Assembly (NCBI GenBank): GCA_040756735.1
Contig: JBFLYC010000010.1
Span: 45,356 to 109,355 of the forward strand
From: JBFLYC01 sp040756735
GTDB taxonomy: Bacteria; Bacillota; DSM-16504; Desulfitibacterales; Desulfitibacteraceae
Direction of reading: 5' to 3'
Length of the DNA stretch: 64,000 nt
Part shown: one piece after another, positions 17,870 through 26,534 of the stretch
Layout: every line of letters starts with the position of its first letter
Position numbering within the stretch: the stretch's first letter is position 1
Program-made: the position numbers and the translations under genes
The notes under the pieces: generated by a model
Told to the model about the DNA's origin: nothing
The model's database searches: none
What the model saw: only the letters and a program-made list of their open reading frames with translations

Positions 17870-18118
17870 ATGTTAGAGTTATTTTTGAAATATATTTGGA
17901 TTATACCTGTATTGTTATCTATTAAGGCTGCATTGACAATGGATGACAAAACAAATGTTAAAAGAACAATAGACATCATGGTCATTGGTTCCATAACGTT
18001 TTTTGTGGCTACATTCTTTGGTCAAGACAGTCTTAAAGTTATAGGTGTTTTGATTTTCTTTTATGGATTAGGCCTGGTTACATACTATAAGTTTAGGGAA
18101 GGTTTAAAAGATCATTGA
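17870..18118 (+). CDS. Small membrane protein (82 aa)
   Basis: GGGGCGAGGAAG precedes the ATG. Hydrophobic segments at about 3-20, 36-52 and 57-73; a charged loop MDDKTNVKRTID between the first two. The stop lies 20 bases before the TIGR01777 epimerase start, so the two genes are probably cotranscribed. No family recognised. Confidence 0.55.
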   Translation: MLELFLKYIWIIPVLLSIKAALTMDDKTNVKRTIDIMVIGSITFFVATFFGQDSLKVIGVLIFFYGLGLVTYYKFREGLKDH

Positions 18119-18138
18119 GGAGAGGAGAGGGGTGACAA

Positions 18139-19059
18139 ATGCGTATCATTATTGTGGGTGGAACAGGTTTTGTGGGGAGCAGGTTGTGTCATGAACTTGT
18201 TTTAGCCGGTCATGAAGCTGTTGCATTAACGCGTGATGAAATAAGGGCTCAATCAATACTTGGTAATTCCATCAAGGTAATTGGCTGGGATAAACTTAAG
18301 TCAAAACAGGGGGCCGGCTTGCTTCAAGATGTAGGATGCGTTGTGAATTTAGCTGGAGAATCGATAGGTAATAACCGTTGGACCAAAACAAAAAAAGAAA
18401 AGATACTTAACAGCAGAATTAATACTACAAGAGAAATTATAAATGCTGTGGAAAACCAAATACTAAATCCAAAAATACTTGTAAACGCTTCAGCCGTCGG
18501 GTTTTACGGTCCATGTGGAGATGATGAAATAACAGAAAACGTCCAACCAGGGGATGATTTTTTAGCACAGGTATGCAAAGCCTGGGAAATGGAAGCTCTA
18601 AAAGCTGAAAAATTTGGAGTTCGGGTAAATTTGGTTCGTATAGGTCTGGTTCTTGGAAAAGGTGGGGCACTTGAGCGAATGATCTTGCCATTTAAATTTT
18701 ATATGGGTGGAACCATTGGTACGGGGAATCAATGGGTCTCCTGGATCCATATTGATGACCTCGTTCAGCTAATCAGATTTGTTATAGATACTGATTCTGT
18801 TAGTGGCCCAGTCAACGCTGCTGCTCCTCAACCTGTAAAAATGCGAGAATTTTGCCATGTATTAGGCAGGGTTATGGGTAGACCATCATGGTTAAATGTA
18901 CCCGAGTTTATGCTGCGTACTGTCCTGGGAGAAATGTCCGATATGCTTTTAAATGGACAACGAGTTTTACCTGAGAAAATAATCAAGGCTGGGTACAAAT
19001 TTCAGTTTCCCATGCTAGGAGATGCGCTTGAAGATATTTTGTTAAGAAACGAAACGTGA
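18139..19059 (+). CDS. TIGR01777-family NAD(P)-dependent epimerase-like protein
   Basis: Short-chain dehydrogenase/epimerase fold, 306 aa. N-terminal nucleotide-binding GGTGFVGSRL, VNLAGESIGNNRW, SAVGFYGPCGDDEITE, VNLVRIGLVLGKGGAL, WVSWIHIDDLV and the C-terminal DUF1731 region (LPEKIIKAGYKFQFP) are characteristic of the YfcH/SulA family. Biochemical role not established; probably a cytoplasmic NADP-binding enzyme. GGAGAGGAGAGG lies upstream of the ATG. Confidence 0.88.
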   Translation: MRIIIVGGTGFVGSRLCHELVLAGHEAVALTRDEIRAQSILGNSIKVIGWDKLKSKQGAGLLQDVGCVVNLAGESIGNNRWTKTKKEKILNSRINTTREIINAVENQILNPKILVNASAVGFYGPCGDDEITENVQPGDDFLAQVCKAWEMEALKAEKFGVRVNLVRIGLVLGKGGALERMILPFKFYMGGTIGTGNQWVSWIHIDDLVQLIRFVIDTDSVSGPVNAAAPQPVKMREFCHVLGRVMGRPSWLNVPEFMLRTVLGEMSDMLLNGQRVLPEKIIKAGYKFQFPMLGDALEDILLRNET

Positions 19060-19096
19060 AAATTAACAAGCAGACATAAATTACCTTATAAGAGAA

Positions 19097-19126
19097 TTAA
19101 AGAAAGCTCCCCAGATCTTGGTGAGC
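19097..19126 (-). terminator. Intrinsic terminator after the RelE/AbrB pair
   Basis: On the reverse strand GCTCACCA pairs with TGGGGAGC (one mismatch) and is followed by TTTCTTTAATT. It lies 5 bases past the RelE stop. Confidence 0.5.
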
Positions 19127-19130
19127 ATAG

Positions 19131-19412
19131 TTATAATTTTTGTTTAAAGTTATTATAGATATTTTCCCGGGTTCCAACCATTTCAATGGTTATTGATTTG
19201 GTTATCTTGTTAATTGTATAAATAATACGATAACCTACGCTTTTAAAAGTAAAATCATAACTTAGATATCCGCTCAAATCACCTTTTAGGGATTTTCCTT
19301 CATAGGGCTTTTTCGCACAACTTTCAATCTGGCAAACCATTTCTTTTCTAATTTGCTTATCCAGTCTTTTAATTTCTTTCAAAGCTGAACGCCGGTACTC
19401 TATATCATGCAT
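19131..19412 (-). CDS. RelE/ParE-family toxin
   Basis: 93 aa, typical RelE size. Pattern RRSALKEIKRLDKQIRKEM, then LKGDLSGYLSYDF and VGYRIIYTINKITKSITIEM matches the RelE core, including the conserved basic residues and GxYRxxY segment. Starts 3 bases after the antitoxin stop. RelE proteins cleave mRNA in the ribosomal A site; ParE-like gyrase inhibition is the alternative. Confidence 0.85.
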   Translation of the reverse strand: MHDIEYRRSALKEIKRLDKQIRKEMVCQIESCAKKPYEGKSLKGDLSGYLSYDFTFKSVGYRIIYTINKITKSITIEMVGTRENIYNNFKQKL

Positions 19413-19415
19413 AAC

Positions 19416-19745
19416 CTAATTTAACTCCAATTCTTTCAGAGCATCTATATGAGAGACTGTCTCTTCTTTGCTACGCTTTTTTAATTCTTCAGCTAAAGCT
19501 TTAGATAGCTGCTTCTTTTTTTCTGGAAGCATTTCTTGAATTTGTTTAGCAGAATATCCTTCTCGCTTTAAGTCTCGAATTATTAATTCTTGAAGTTCGT
19601 CTACAAAAGAGACGGATTTTAATTCAGCTTTATCACCTTTAATCTCTAGATAAATATAGTCTCGAATAGATAGATTGGTTCTAACCTTTTTAGGCAATGT
19701 AATTTGACCTTTAGGACTTACTTTTAGCTTTAATAATTCACCCAT
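19416..19745 (-). CDS. AbrB-type antitoxin paired with RelE
   Basis: 109 aa. N-terminal SpoVT/AbrB fold (LKVSPKGQITLPKKVRTNL), then a long helical charged C-terminus suited to wrap the toxin. ATG 19745 is chosen because GAGGTG lies 6 bases upstream; a frame from 19775 is longer without a better site. An AbrB antitoxin with a RelE toxin is a mixed pairing. Confidence 0.82.
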   Translation of the reverse strand: MGELLKLKVSPKGQITLPKKVRTNLSIRDYIYLEIKGDKAELKSVSFVDELQELIIRDLKREGYSAKQIQEMLPEKKKQLSKALAEELKKRSKEETVSHIDALKELELN

Positions 19746-19870
19746 ATGAATCACCTCAATATTATTATAACTCAAAATGTAAAAAGTAAAAAGTAAAATA
19801 TTATATTAACAAGCCAACGGGAATACAATGCACAGTATCTATATGCTGTGCTGGAAATAGTAATACTAAG

Positions 19871-21223
19871 TTATAGATGTTCCTCAAAGAATCTCTCAAT
19901 TATTACTCTTCTTATTTCCTGTTCGTTGAAATCTACTTCCCCGGATATATACAAAACTTGACTGCCTCTTTGAATCAGTATAGCATCCATTTTTTCTGTC
20001 ATTACTAACCTGTCTGCTCCCCACAATTGTCTCATATCTTCATCAACCCATGCAAGCTTCCGAAATCTTGACATTTCTTCTGTCTTTCCTTCAAAAATCA
20101 TTTGGGCAAAATATGGGTGAATGGTATCAAAATAATTTATTCTAACCCCCTTTCTAGTACCACCGAAATTATATGTCTCCCAATAATCATAATGCTTGGG
20201 AACAACCGGGCTCATGCCCCTGCGAAATTCACTGCCGACAAACACTCCCCGGTGATTGTCTGAAAGCTCTTCAAAAATAATTATAGGATCAATAGAGGGT
20301 ATTATTCTCTCTTGACTATTATTATTAGACCCAACCCCTATATTAGATACTGTCCAGGTACTCATAATGATCATTACAAATACGGCGGTGATAACTGCAA
20401 AAAATCCAATAAAAGTACTTTCACCTCTGTTTCTCGACTTTTTCTTTATTAAGTATCTTGAAAGGAACCCAATTCCTAATCCAACTACTAGCGGTAATAA
20501 AGCGATATTTGTGATGAAAGGCGTAAAAAATACATCAACAATAAATGCAATAATCGATAAAGACAGAAGAATCAAAGCAAGTCCATTAAATATGATTCCA
20601 CGTCTTCTTGCATCTTTTAATGTAGGTCTTTTTAATGGCAATCCCATTTTTACACTTTTTTTTGCTTTAAGCATCCACCCTAATATGTATACTCCCATGA
20701 ACAACATAGGTATCCCTAAAAGGGGATATACAAAGGTTCCTGCTACCCCTGTAAATGATAAAAGGTTTGTATACTTTATCGGAAACAGATAAACATTTGC
20801 CACAATAATCAGAGCGAAAAATAATGCCAAAACACCCCACAATTCTTGTTTCCATAAAGATGTCTGAACAATATTTTGTTCTAAAAGCTCATCTGTTTGG
20901 ATAGGGGTTGGATTTTGGTCCCCCTGGGCATAAAAGAACTGCAGGTAATCTTGGGATGTAATATAGTGCCACCCTGTTTCTTCACACAATCCCCGGTAAT
21001 CTTTTACATAATCATGATTTTCACCTGAAAAGGGTCCCCCGTCCTTGAATAAATCAACATAAAATTTTAGGTTTTGAGGTTCAATAGCTTTAAACTTAGC
21101 TGTGAACCTCCCCACTTTTTCTAACATCCATCCTTCTTGTGCCATTTTTTCCAGATAAGTTTCCATAGCTTTATAATCCAAGGAAAAAAAGCCCCAAAAT
21201 ACTCTTTTAGTTTTATTCCTCAT
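19871..21223 (-). CDS. DUF2812 membrane protein paired with a PadR regulator
   Basis: 450 aa. N-terminal DUF2812 domain (KRVFWGFFSLDYKAMETYLE, MAQEGWMLEKVGRF, then FYVDLFKDGG), followed by about six helices between residues 130 and 300 and a C-terminal extracytoplasmic part of about 150 residues that is less conserved. Overlaps the PadR gene by 11 bases, the standard arrangement for this pair. DUF2812 proteins are thought to sense or buffer envelope stress, but the function is not established. Confidence 0.8.
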   Translation of the reverse strand: MRNKTKRVFWGFFSLDYKAMETYLEKMAQEGWMLEKVGRFTAKFKAIEPQNLKFYVDLFKDGGPFSGENHDYVKDYRGLCEETGWHYITSQDYLQFFYAQGDQNPTPIQTDELLEQNIVQTSLWKQELWGVLALFFALIIVANVYLFPIKYTNLLSFTGVAGTFVYPLLGIPMLFMGVYILGWMLKAKKSVKMGLPLKRPTLKDARRRGIIFNGLALILLSLSIIAFIVDVFFTPFITNIALLPLVVGLGIGFLSRYLIKKKSRNRGESTFIGFFAVITAVFVMIIMSTWTVSNIGVGSNNNSQERIIPSIDPIIIFEELSDNHRGVFVGSEFRRGMSPVVPKHYDYWETYNFGGTRKGVRINYFDTIHPYFAQMIFEGKTEEMSRFRKLAWVDEDMRQLWGADRLVMTEKMDAILIQRGSQVLYISGEVDFNEQEIRRVIIERFFEEHL

Positions 21224-21545
21224 TGTGCCACCCGCCGCCTTCTAAAATTTCTCTTCCATCAGATACCAGCTGGATTAATCTTTTGTATTCTTCTTTTAGA
21301 ATGTCTAACCCTTTGTCAGTTAATTGGTATATTTTTCTCCGATGCTCTTCTGCCACCTGCAAAATTATCTCATCATCCTCAAAACGTGACAGCAGGGTAT
21401 ACAGAGTTCCTGCTCCTATTTTCACTCTACCATCTGTTTGTTTATCAACTTCCAGCATAATGCTATAACCATGCTGCGGTCTAGTTAAAGCTAAAAGAAT
21501 ATAATACATGGGTTCAGTCAAATTTTTCAATTGCTCCCGTGCCAT
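21213..21545 (-). CDS. PadR-family transcriptional regulator
   Basis: 110 aa winged helix (LTEPMYYILLALTRPQHGYS, GAGTLYTLLSRFEDDEII, RRKIYQLTDKG) and a short C-terminal dimerisation helix. Small-subfamily PadR proteins repress their own operon until a ligand or stress signal. A 32-base dyad sits 24 bases upstream of the start. Confidence 0.9.
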   Translation of the reverse strand: MAREQLKNLTEPMYYILLALTRPQHGYSIMLEVDKQTDGRVKIGAGTLYTLLSRFEDDEIILQVAEEHRRKIYQLTDKGLDILKEEYKRLIQLVSDGREILEGGGWHNEE

Positions 21546-21568
21546 TTATTCATCTCCACTGCCAAATT

Positions 21569-21600
21569 ATATCGATATTAGATATATCTACTATCAATAT
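21569..21600 (-). promoter_or_regulatory. 32-base dyad, PadR operator candidate
   Basis: Two 16-base arms match at 14 positions; the centre is the perfect palindrome TAGATATATCTA (21579-21590), and the outer parts are ATAT-GATA in both arms. It lies where the PadR/DUF2812 promoter must be, consistent with autorepression. Confidence 0.6.
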
Positions 21601-21720
21601 AGTAAGGGGTAGAAAATTTTTTGTCAATGAAAAATGTACTAAAAATTAAAGAGGTTAAGATTGTTGTTGATGCATCTGAGTACTTATTATGCGAGTCTTA
21701 ACAAGAATTTTATATTTTAG

Positions 21721-21749
21721 TGTAACAATTCTGCTCATTTTGGTACTAA
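21721..21749 (+). repeat. 29-base dispersed repeat, copy 1
   Basis: Begins TGTAACAAT, ends CTCATTTTGGTACTAA. Identical to copy 2 (23137-23165) at 28 of 29 positions. Lies upstream of the frameshifted lipoprotein gene. Confidence 0.75.
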
Positions 21750-21813
21750 TAAATAAAGAACAAGATAAGTTTAGTCTTAATTTTAAATTCATTTCTTGAA
21801 GGAGGAAATGACC

Positions 21814-23014
21814 ATGGCAATAAAAGCAAACAACTTCTATCTAAAGATTTTTGTAATCATACCCCTTCTGGCAGTCTTCTTTCTCGGCGGGTGTACAGTC
21901 ACAGGAGAGAATACGGATGGAAAGGAAAGTCCTGATATGGCCAAAGTACTGCCTCCTATAGAAAAGGTACTGCCTGATGACCCTTATCCTGATGACCCTT
22001 ATTTATTCTTGCCTTTAGAACATCTAGGCTTTCAGTTGATTTTTACAGAAGAAGTTGATCCGGCTGTTGTGGAAGAGGCAGTCTCCTTTGAACCCCATTT
22101 AGCTTTTACAGTGCAGACTATCAAACAGCAGTATGCCAAGGAAATATATCTGCAACCTCAGGAAAAACTTCTATCTGATACTAAATATACAATGCGCATT
22201 AAAGGTGTACAAAATGAAACTACTGGTAAAGCAGAGACAATCGAGTTCATCTACCACACTGAATTTCAGGGTGGCAAACAAATTGCTGACCTGCAGTGGT
22301 CCCATGATGGAGAAGAAATACTATATTTGGTTCACCAGGAGGGGAATGATACTGCAGAACTTTGGAAGGTGAATGTCAAGGATGGAAATGAACAACTCCT
22401 GGCCACTGAGGTTGCCTGGCCGGGAAGGGCCAGCTGGTCACCTGATGATAACACCATCTTATACACAAAAATGGTTGCCTTACCAGATAAGAATTATCTT
22501 ACCCCAGAGGTTTGCTCAGTAAACCGGGAATGTCTGGAGAAAAATGTTGTCGTTTCTGCCCAGGACCTAGAGGAAATTTCCTGCTATACCTAACCTTGAC
22601 AGATCTAGCCAGTCAAGGGACCTTAACACCCTGGCAACCGGTCACTGGAAAAGCCTTTGTGTGGGAAATTACTTTAAAAGGGAAGGAACAGAAATTTTGC
22701 TATATGATGTGGAGCAAAATAATTTAATACCCATAGGGTTGGATACTGGTTATCAAAAACACCCCGCTGTAGATTCGTACGGAGAGAGGGTTGCTTTTAC
22801 AGCCAATAAAGAAGGAAGCTGGAATATATACCTCTGGGATAATAGCACAATCAGACAGCTAACCACTGGTCCTGCTCATGAACTATATCCGGTATGGTCG
22901 CCTAACGAGAAAAAACTGGCTTTTGTTTCCACACGCTGTGGTACGGAGGAAATTTGGCTGTTAGAACTTTCTTCAGGTAATTTAGAACAATTGACCGGCC
23001 CAAAAAACAACTGA
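21814..23014 (+). pseudogene. Lipoprotein with Ig-like and TolB/WD40-like repeats, frameshifted
   Basis: ATG 21814 has AAGGAGG 8 bases upstream. Signal peptide and lipobox LGGC, a short repeat DDPYPDDPY, a bacterial Ig/SbsA-like domain at about 65-150, then TolB-like beta-propeller repeats (IADLQWSHDGEEILYLVH, ASWSPDDNTILYTK). The first frame stops at 22593. The +1 frame continues through this point and adds propeller blades (GERVAFTANKEGSWNIYLWD, YPVWSPNEKKLAFVSTRCG) to 23014. One frameshift near 22560-22591 splits an otherwise intact gene of about 400 codons. Sequencing error or recent inactivation are both possible. It precedes the sigma/anti-sigma pair. Confidence 0.7.
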
Positions 23015-23136
23015 CTTACTTACAAGGACAGGAAAATATTTGAACTTATTTTTTGGAATTAAAAAAAACAAGGTTGTAATAACTTTAGAATTAAAAAAAT
23101 CCTTCTAAACTGTTAGGAGTATTTTTCACATTTAAG

Positions 23137-23165
23137 TGTAACAATACTGCTCATTTTGGTACTAA
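23137..23165 (+). repeat. 29-base dispersed repeat, copy 2
   Basis: TGTAACAAT, one variable base, then CTGCTCATTTTGGTACTAA. Lies in the 297-base gap before the sigma factor gene, in the same orientation as copy 1. The rest of the gap (23015-23311) is AT-rich, with TTAAAAAAATCC-like runs and no gene. Confidence 0.75.
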
Positions 23166-23311
23166 GAAAATTGAAGAGCTAAATGACTATGGCATATTTT
23201 ATTTATTTTGTACTTTTTTAACTTTGAAACCGTAACTTTTACCCAGATTATCTGTATAATTTTATGAATATGCTTTTTCTATGCATTTGCAATTGAAAGG
23301 GGGAGTTTTTT

Positions 23312-23872
23312 GTGGTAGAAGTCGATGAGGAGCTAATTGCAGCCATCCTTAAGGGAAATGCCGATGAAAAAGTATCTGAACTTTACCTGCGCTGGCACCG
23401 GCCAATTTCTACTTATTTCTATAGCTTTACTTCAAACCCTCAGGATGTTGAAGATCTAACCCAGATAGTGTTTTTGAAAGTAATTAAAAATATAAAAAGC
23501 TTCAGACGCTGCAAAGGCAAATTTTCTACATGGATATATACAATTGCTCGCAACACTGCCTTAAATTTTGTTTCTCAAAAGCAAAGTCAAAAATATCATG
23601 ATGCTAACCCCATATTAAATAATAGTGACCATATACCTGAGAATAGAATGCTTGAGCAAGAAAAGATTGAGGCCATTCGATCTGCTATTAACCGGTTGAA
23701 AGAAAATCAAAAAACTGCCCTTTATCTGCGAGAATACCAGCAGTACAGCTACCAAGAAATTGCTAAAATACTTGATTGTTCGGAAGGTGCGGTAAAACAA
23801 TTACTTTTTCGTGCTAGGCAAGGACTAATGAAACAGTTAGTGCCCTATTTTGCAAAGGAGGGTATGGACTAA
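23312..23872 (+). CDS. ECF-type sigma factor (sigma-70 family, group 4)
   Basis: 186 aa with region 2 (DVEDLTQIVFLKVIKNIKSF, KFSTWIYTIARN) and region 4 (LREYQQYSYQEIAKILDCSE, GAVKQLLFRARQGL). GTG start behind GAAAGGGGGAG. The stop overlaps the start of the zinc-finger anti-sigma gene (TAATG), showing coupled translation. Probably released by an envelope signal and activates a small regulon including its own operon. Confidence 0.93.
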   Translation: MVEVDEELIAAILKGNADEKVSELYLRWHRPISTYFYSFTSNPQDVEDLTQIVFLKVIKNIKSFRRCKGKFSTWIYTIARNTALNFVSQKQSQKYHDANPILNNSDHIPENRMLEQEKIEAIRSAINRLKENQKTALYLREYQQYSYQEIAKILDCSEGAVKQLLFRARQGLMKQLVPYFAKEGMD

Positions 23873-25527
23873 TGAAATGTGAAGCATTAGCAGAATTGAT
23901 AAGTGCTTATTATGACGGAGAACTTGAACAAAAGGAACAGGAAATTGTAAATGATCATTTACAAAACTGCATTCATTGTCAAAGACAACACCTGTTACTT
24001 AAAGAAACCTCTAAAGTTTTACATGATATATATCATATAAAAGCTATGCCTAATAAAGCTTTTGAACAAAAGCTTCAAGCACAGGCAAAGTCGCTAAAGA
24101 CAGGTTACAAACGTACATGGACACTCGTTGCCTCTGTGGTCTTTGCCTTAATGCTGCTTTCAGTCACTTCTATAGGAATAGCCAATCCGCAGTTTTTTAT
24201 CCCTAATCTTTCCAGTTCTGTGTCCTTGGTAATGGCTGCTTCAAAAGATACCATTTCAGGGTCATTACCTAATTTAGACATCTGGGTAATAGTTGATGGG
24301 AAATCTGTGGAAACAGTTCTTGAACAGGGGAGAGTGTTTATCAAACAATCAGGCTTACTTGATAAAGGGGAAAATGTAGGACAGTTAAGTCTGCAGGAAA
24401 GAGAATTTACCTTGACTACTGAAGCTGATATGTCCGGTTATGTTCGTTTGACAAATAAAAGTGGCCATGTACTGGTTGCAGATTTGGAGGGCAATTTTAA
24501 CCCTGATATACGTTCCATAGGAATTACCCTGTCAGCGCAAACAGATGTTGTCTTCAAGGAAATATCCAACAAGCATCTGGAAATACTTGCTGCCGAAGAA
24601 GGTCCTTTGCTGGGGACTGTAAACATTTCAGATAGGAGAATAGCTTTAACTCTTGAAGAAACCGCAAGCACCAGTGTCCGTGTTGACCTGTATAATGATC
24701 CTAATATTATTCATAAAGGGCTAATTAACCTAGCCGGATTATTCGGGGCAGAAGTACCTGAATATCTGAGAAACAAAAAAGATTTTACCAGAAGGGATCC
24801 CTTACAAGCAGAAAAAACGTACTGGGGACACTTCCCAATAGGGGAAAGTTCAGTTAACCAAAATATCAGTTTGACATTGGACGGTATTATTTTCACAGAA
24901 GAAAATACACAGGTAATGTATAGAGCAGCAAGGTCACAGGGAGATATACAGATTGAGAGCATAGGCTTTATGCGGGAAGATATGACCTTACATCGTAATG
25001 GTGTGGAAGTAGCCCGTGTCTTTGGAGGTTCCGGAACCGCAGATGATCAAGAAATACAGTGGAAAGCTAATTTTGCTTCTATTCCTGATCCGAGAGGTCG
25101 GTATAAACTTGTAGTACACAGTGTAATGACGCTCAGAACGCTTGAAACTGCTAAAGTAAAAATAGGAGAGACTATTCGTTTATTGGACAGTATGGTTACT
25201 TTAAAGCAAATCATTCCTGATGATGACTCAAACGGTATTGTGGCTGTATTTGACGTGCTTAATGGGGCATACCCATCCGAGATAAAATTCGAGAGTCCCC
25301 ATGAAATAAGACTGATGTATAATGACCAGATTTTTGAGCAAAAAAGGGTGAGAATCGGGAGTGTGGGAGGAAACATAAATACAAAAGAAATGAAAATAAC
25401 CTTTAATGTGGATAGCTCAAAACAAAATGACATTCTTACAGCCAGTGACAATGATATTGAAATTAGTTTTAACAGTGTAAGGCTCTTAGAAAGTGGAAAC
25501 TGGGTTTTTGAATTTGAAGTAGAGTAA
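23872..25527 (+). CDS. Membrane anti-sigma factor with zinc-finger (ZAS) domain
   Basis: 551 aa. ZAS motif His-29-x3-Cys-33-x2-Cys-36, a membrane helix at about 82-103 (TWTLVASVVFALMLLSVTSI), and a large extracytoplasmic beta-rich region of about 440 residues with no named domain. Cytoplasmic zinc domain binds the sigma factor encoded just upstream. The outer domain is long for the family and presumably senses the signal. Confidence 0.87.
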   Translation: MKCEALAELISAYYDGELEQKEQEIVNDHLQNCIHCQRQHLLLKETSKVLHDIYHIKAMPNKAFEQKLQAQAKSLKTGYKRTWTLVASVVFALMLLSVTSIGIANPQFFIPNLSSSVSLVMAASKDTISGSLPNLDIWVIVDGKSVETVLEQGRVFIKQSGLLDKGENVGQLSLQEREFTLTTEADMSGYVRLTNKSGHVLVADLEGNFNPDIRSIGITLSAQTDVVFKEISNKHLEILAAEEGPLLGTVNISDRRIALTLEETASTSVRVDLYNDPNIIHKGLINLAGLFGAEVPEYLRNKKDFTRRDPLQAEKTYWGHFPIGESSVNQNISLTLDGIIFTEENTQVMYRAARSQGDIQIESIGFMREDMTLHRNGVEVARVFGGSGTADDQEIQWKANFASIPDPRGRYKLVVHSVMTLRTLETAKVKIGETIRLLDSMVTLKQIIPDDDSNGIVAVFDVLNGAYPSEIKFESPHEIRLMYNDQIFEQKRVRIGSVGGNINTKEMKITFNVDSSKQNDILTASDNDIEISFNSVRLLESGNWVFEFEVE

Positions 25528-25608
25528 AAAACTATTCAACAAATCACAAAAGGAATATGCAACTCAATGTATTTAAGACCTTTTCGAAGTGTAATTGTCC
25601 AAAATATC

Positions 25609-25617
25609 TGATATAAT
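25609..25617 (+). promoter_or_regulatory. Extended -10 promoter of the DUF433 pair
   Basis: TGATATAAT, an extended -10 element, 55 bases before the DUF433 start. No clear -35, as is normal for extended -10 promoters. Confidence 0.4.
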
Positions 25618-25671
25618 AAACTTAAGAGTGTTGGAGAAATTTCTAATTACAAAGAAGGGTAGGTTATTACC

Positions 25672-25917
25672 TTGAAAACCGATTTGCTTAAGCGAATTGT
25701 TGTTGACCCCAAAATTTTTAATGGAAAGCCAATTATTCGAGGAATACGAATTAAAGTTGAGACAATTCTTTCTTTGTTGGAGAAAGGGGTTGCTTTAGAA
25801 AAAATACTTGCTGATTACCCTGATCTAGAAATGGAAGATATTAAAGCATGCATTGCTTACGCCAGGCATTTAGTTGCAAATGAAACCCTGGAAGAAATTA
25901 ATATTGAGGCAATATGA
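25672..25917 (+). CDS. DUF433-family antitoxin
   Basis: 81 aa, TTG start with GGGTAGG upstream. KRIVVDPKIFNGKPIIRGIR and VETILSLLEKG, LADYPDLEMEDIKACIAYA are the DUF433 signature (small winged helix). DUF433 proteins are antitoxins of DUF5615 PIN-like nucleases. The stop overlaps the next ATG (TGATG). Confidence 0.85.
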   Translation: MKTDLLKRIVVDPKIFNGKPIIRGIRIKVETILSLLEKGVALEKILADYPDLEMEDIKACIAYARHLVANETLEEINIEAI

Positions 25918-26081
25918 TGAAATTTTTACTTGATGTCTGTGCTGGAGGTCTCTTAACTAATTGGCTTCGAAATAAGGGTTTCGATGTCAAAGAAGTAAGA
26001 GAAAAAGATAAAAGTATGACTGATGAAGATGTAGTTGAATGGGCAGTAAAAGACAAAACCGCTCATTTTGGTACTAAATAA
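25917..26081 (+). pseudogene. DUF5615 PIN-like toxin, truncated
   Basis: The frame begins MKFLLDVCAGGLLTNWLRNK and reaches DEDVVEWAVKDK, the standard DUF5615 N-terminal half. It then runs into TAHFGTK, encoded by repeat sequence GCTCATTTTGGTACTAA, and stops at 54 codons. The C-terminal half with the second acidic pair (TxDKDFG in intact members) is missing, so the nuclease should be inactive. Confidence 0.75.
26061..26077 (+). repeat. Dispersed repeat, partial copy 3 (17 bases)
   Basis: Identical to the last 17 bases of the 29-base repeat found at 21721 and 23137. It marks the exact break point of the truncated DUF5615 gene. Confidence 0.65.
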
Positions 26082-26100
26082 TAGAAAGGAGAGACTGCTT

Positions 26101-26193
26101 ATGAAGAATTTACCCTGGACAAAAATTTTGATAGGCTTATTGGCAGGAGTTAATACTACGATACGGGAGAGTAACAAACTATTAAGATTATGA
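26101..26193 (+). CDS. Short open frame (30 codons)
   Basis: AAAGGAGAG lies 8 bases before the ATG. Reads MKNLPWTKILIGLLAGVNTT then a basic tail. One possible short helix. No family recognised; could be a fragment. Confidence 0.25.
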   Translation: MKNLPWTKILIGLLAGVNTTIRESNKLLRL

Positions 26194-26209
26194 ATAAAGG
26201 AGGCGCCCA

Positions 26210-26356
26210 ATGGAGAAAAGAATTCAACTTTTACATATAGAGTGGACTTTTAAAGAAATTGAAGAGGGCGCAAATGTCTTTCTGCTTTATCGAGCTGGAT
26301 CTGAAACTGAGTGGACAGAAGTACCGGCACAGAATAAGGGAATGGGTACTTTATAA
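26210..26356 (+). CDS. Small hypothetical protein (48 aa)
   Basis: ATAAAGGAGGCGCCC precedes the ATG at proper distance. Soluble, acidic sequence (IEWTFKEIEEGANVFLLYRA) followed 36 bases later by an intrinsic terminator, so it is the last gene of a transcript. Family unknown. Confidence 0.4.
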   Translation: MEKRIQLLHIEWTFKEIEEGANVFLLYRAGSETEWTEVPAQNKGMGTL

Positions 26357-26392
26357 GCAAAATAAAATTAATTTTGACTAAACATTAAGAAC

Positions 26393-26423
26393 ACGGGGAG
26401 CTATTAGTCCCCGTATTTTTTTT
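26393..26423 (+). terminator. Intrinsic terminator
   Basis: ACGGGGA/TCCCCGT, 7-bp stem with an 8-base loop, followed by A and T8. Ends the transcript containing the DUF433 pair and the two small frames. Confidence 0.85.
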
Positions 26424-26462
26424 GTAAGACGGATAAATAATTTAGATAAATAAATTTAGTTG

Positions 26463-26492
26463 TTGTTAAAATACTAATGATTATGTTACAAT
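26463..26492 (+). promoter_or_regulatory. Promoter candidate for the GntR-mtnA cluster
   Basis: TTGTTA (26463-26468) and TACAAT (26487-26492) with an 18-base spacer, 43 bases before the regulator start. Confidence 0.4.
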
Positions 26493-26534
26493 TAAGTTAT
26501 TAGATATCAAATGTCATACAAATTTGGGGGCATT

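Noticed and set aside
21721..21749. ECF sigma promoter as sole explanation for the 29-base repeat
   Set aside because: Attractive because a copy precedes the sigma gene, but the third copy truncates a coding region at its edge, which a promoter does not explain.
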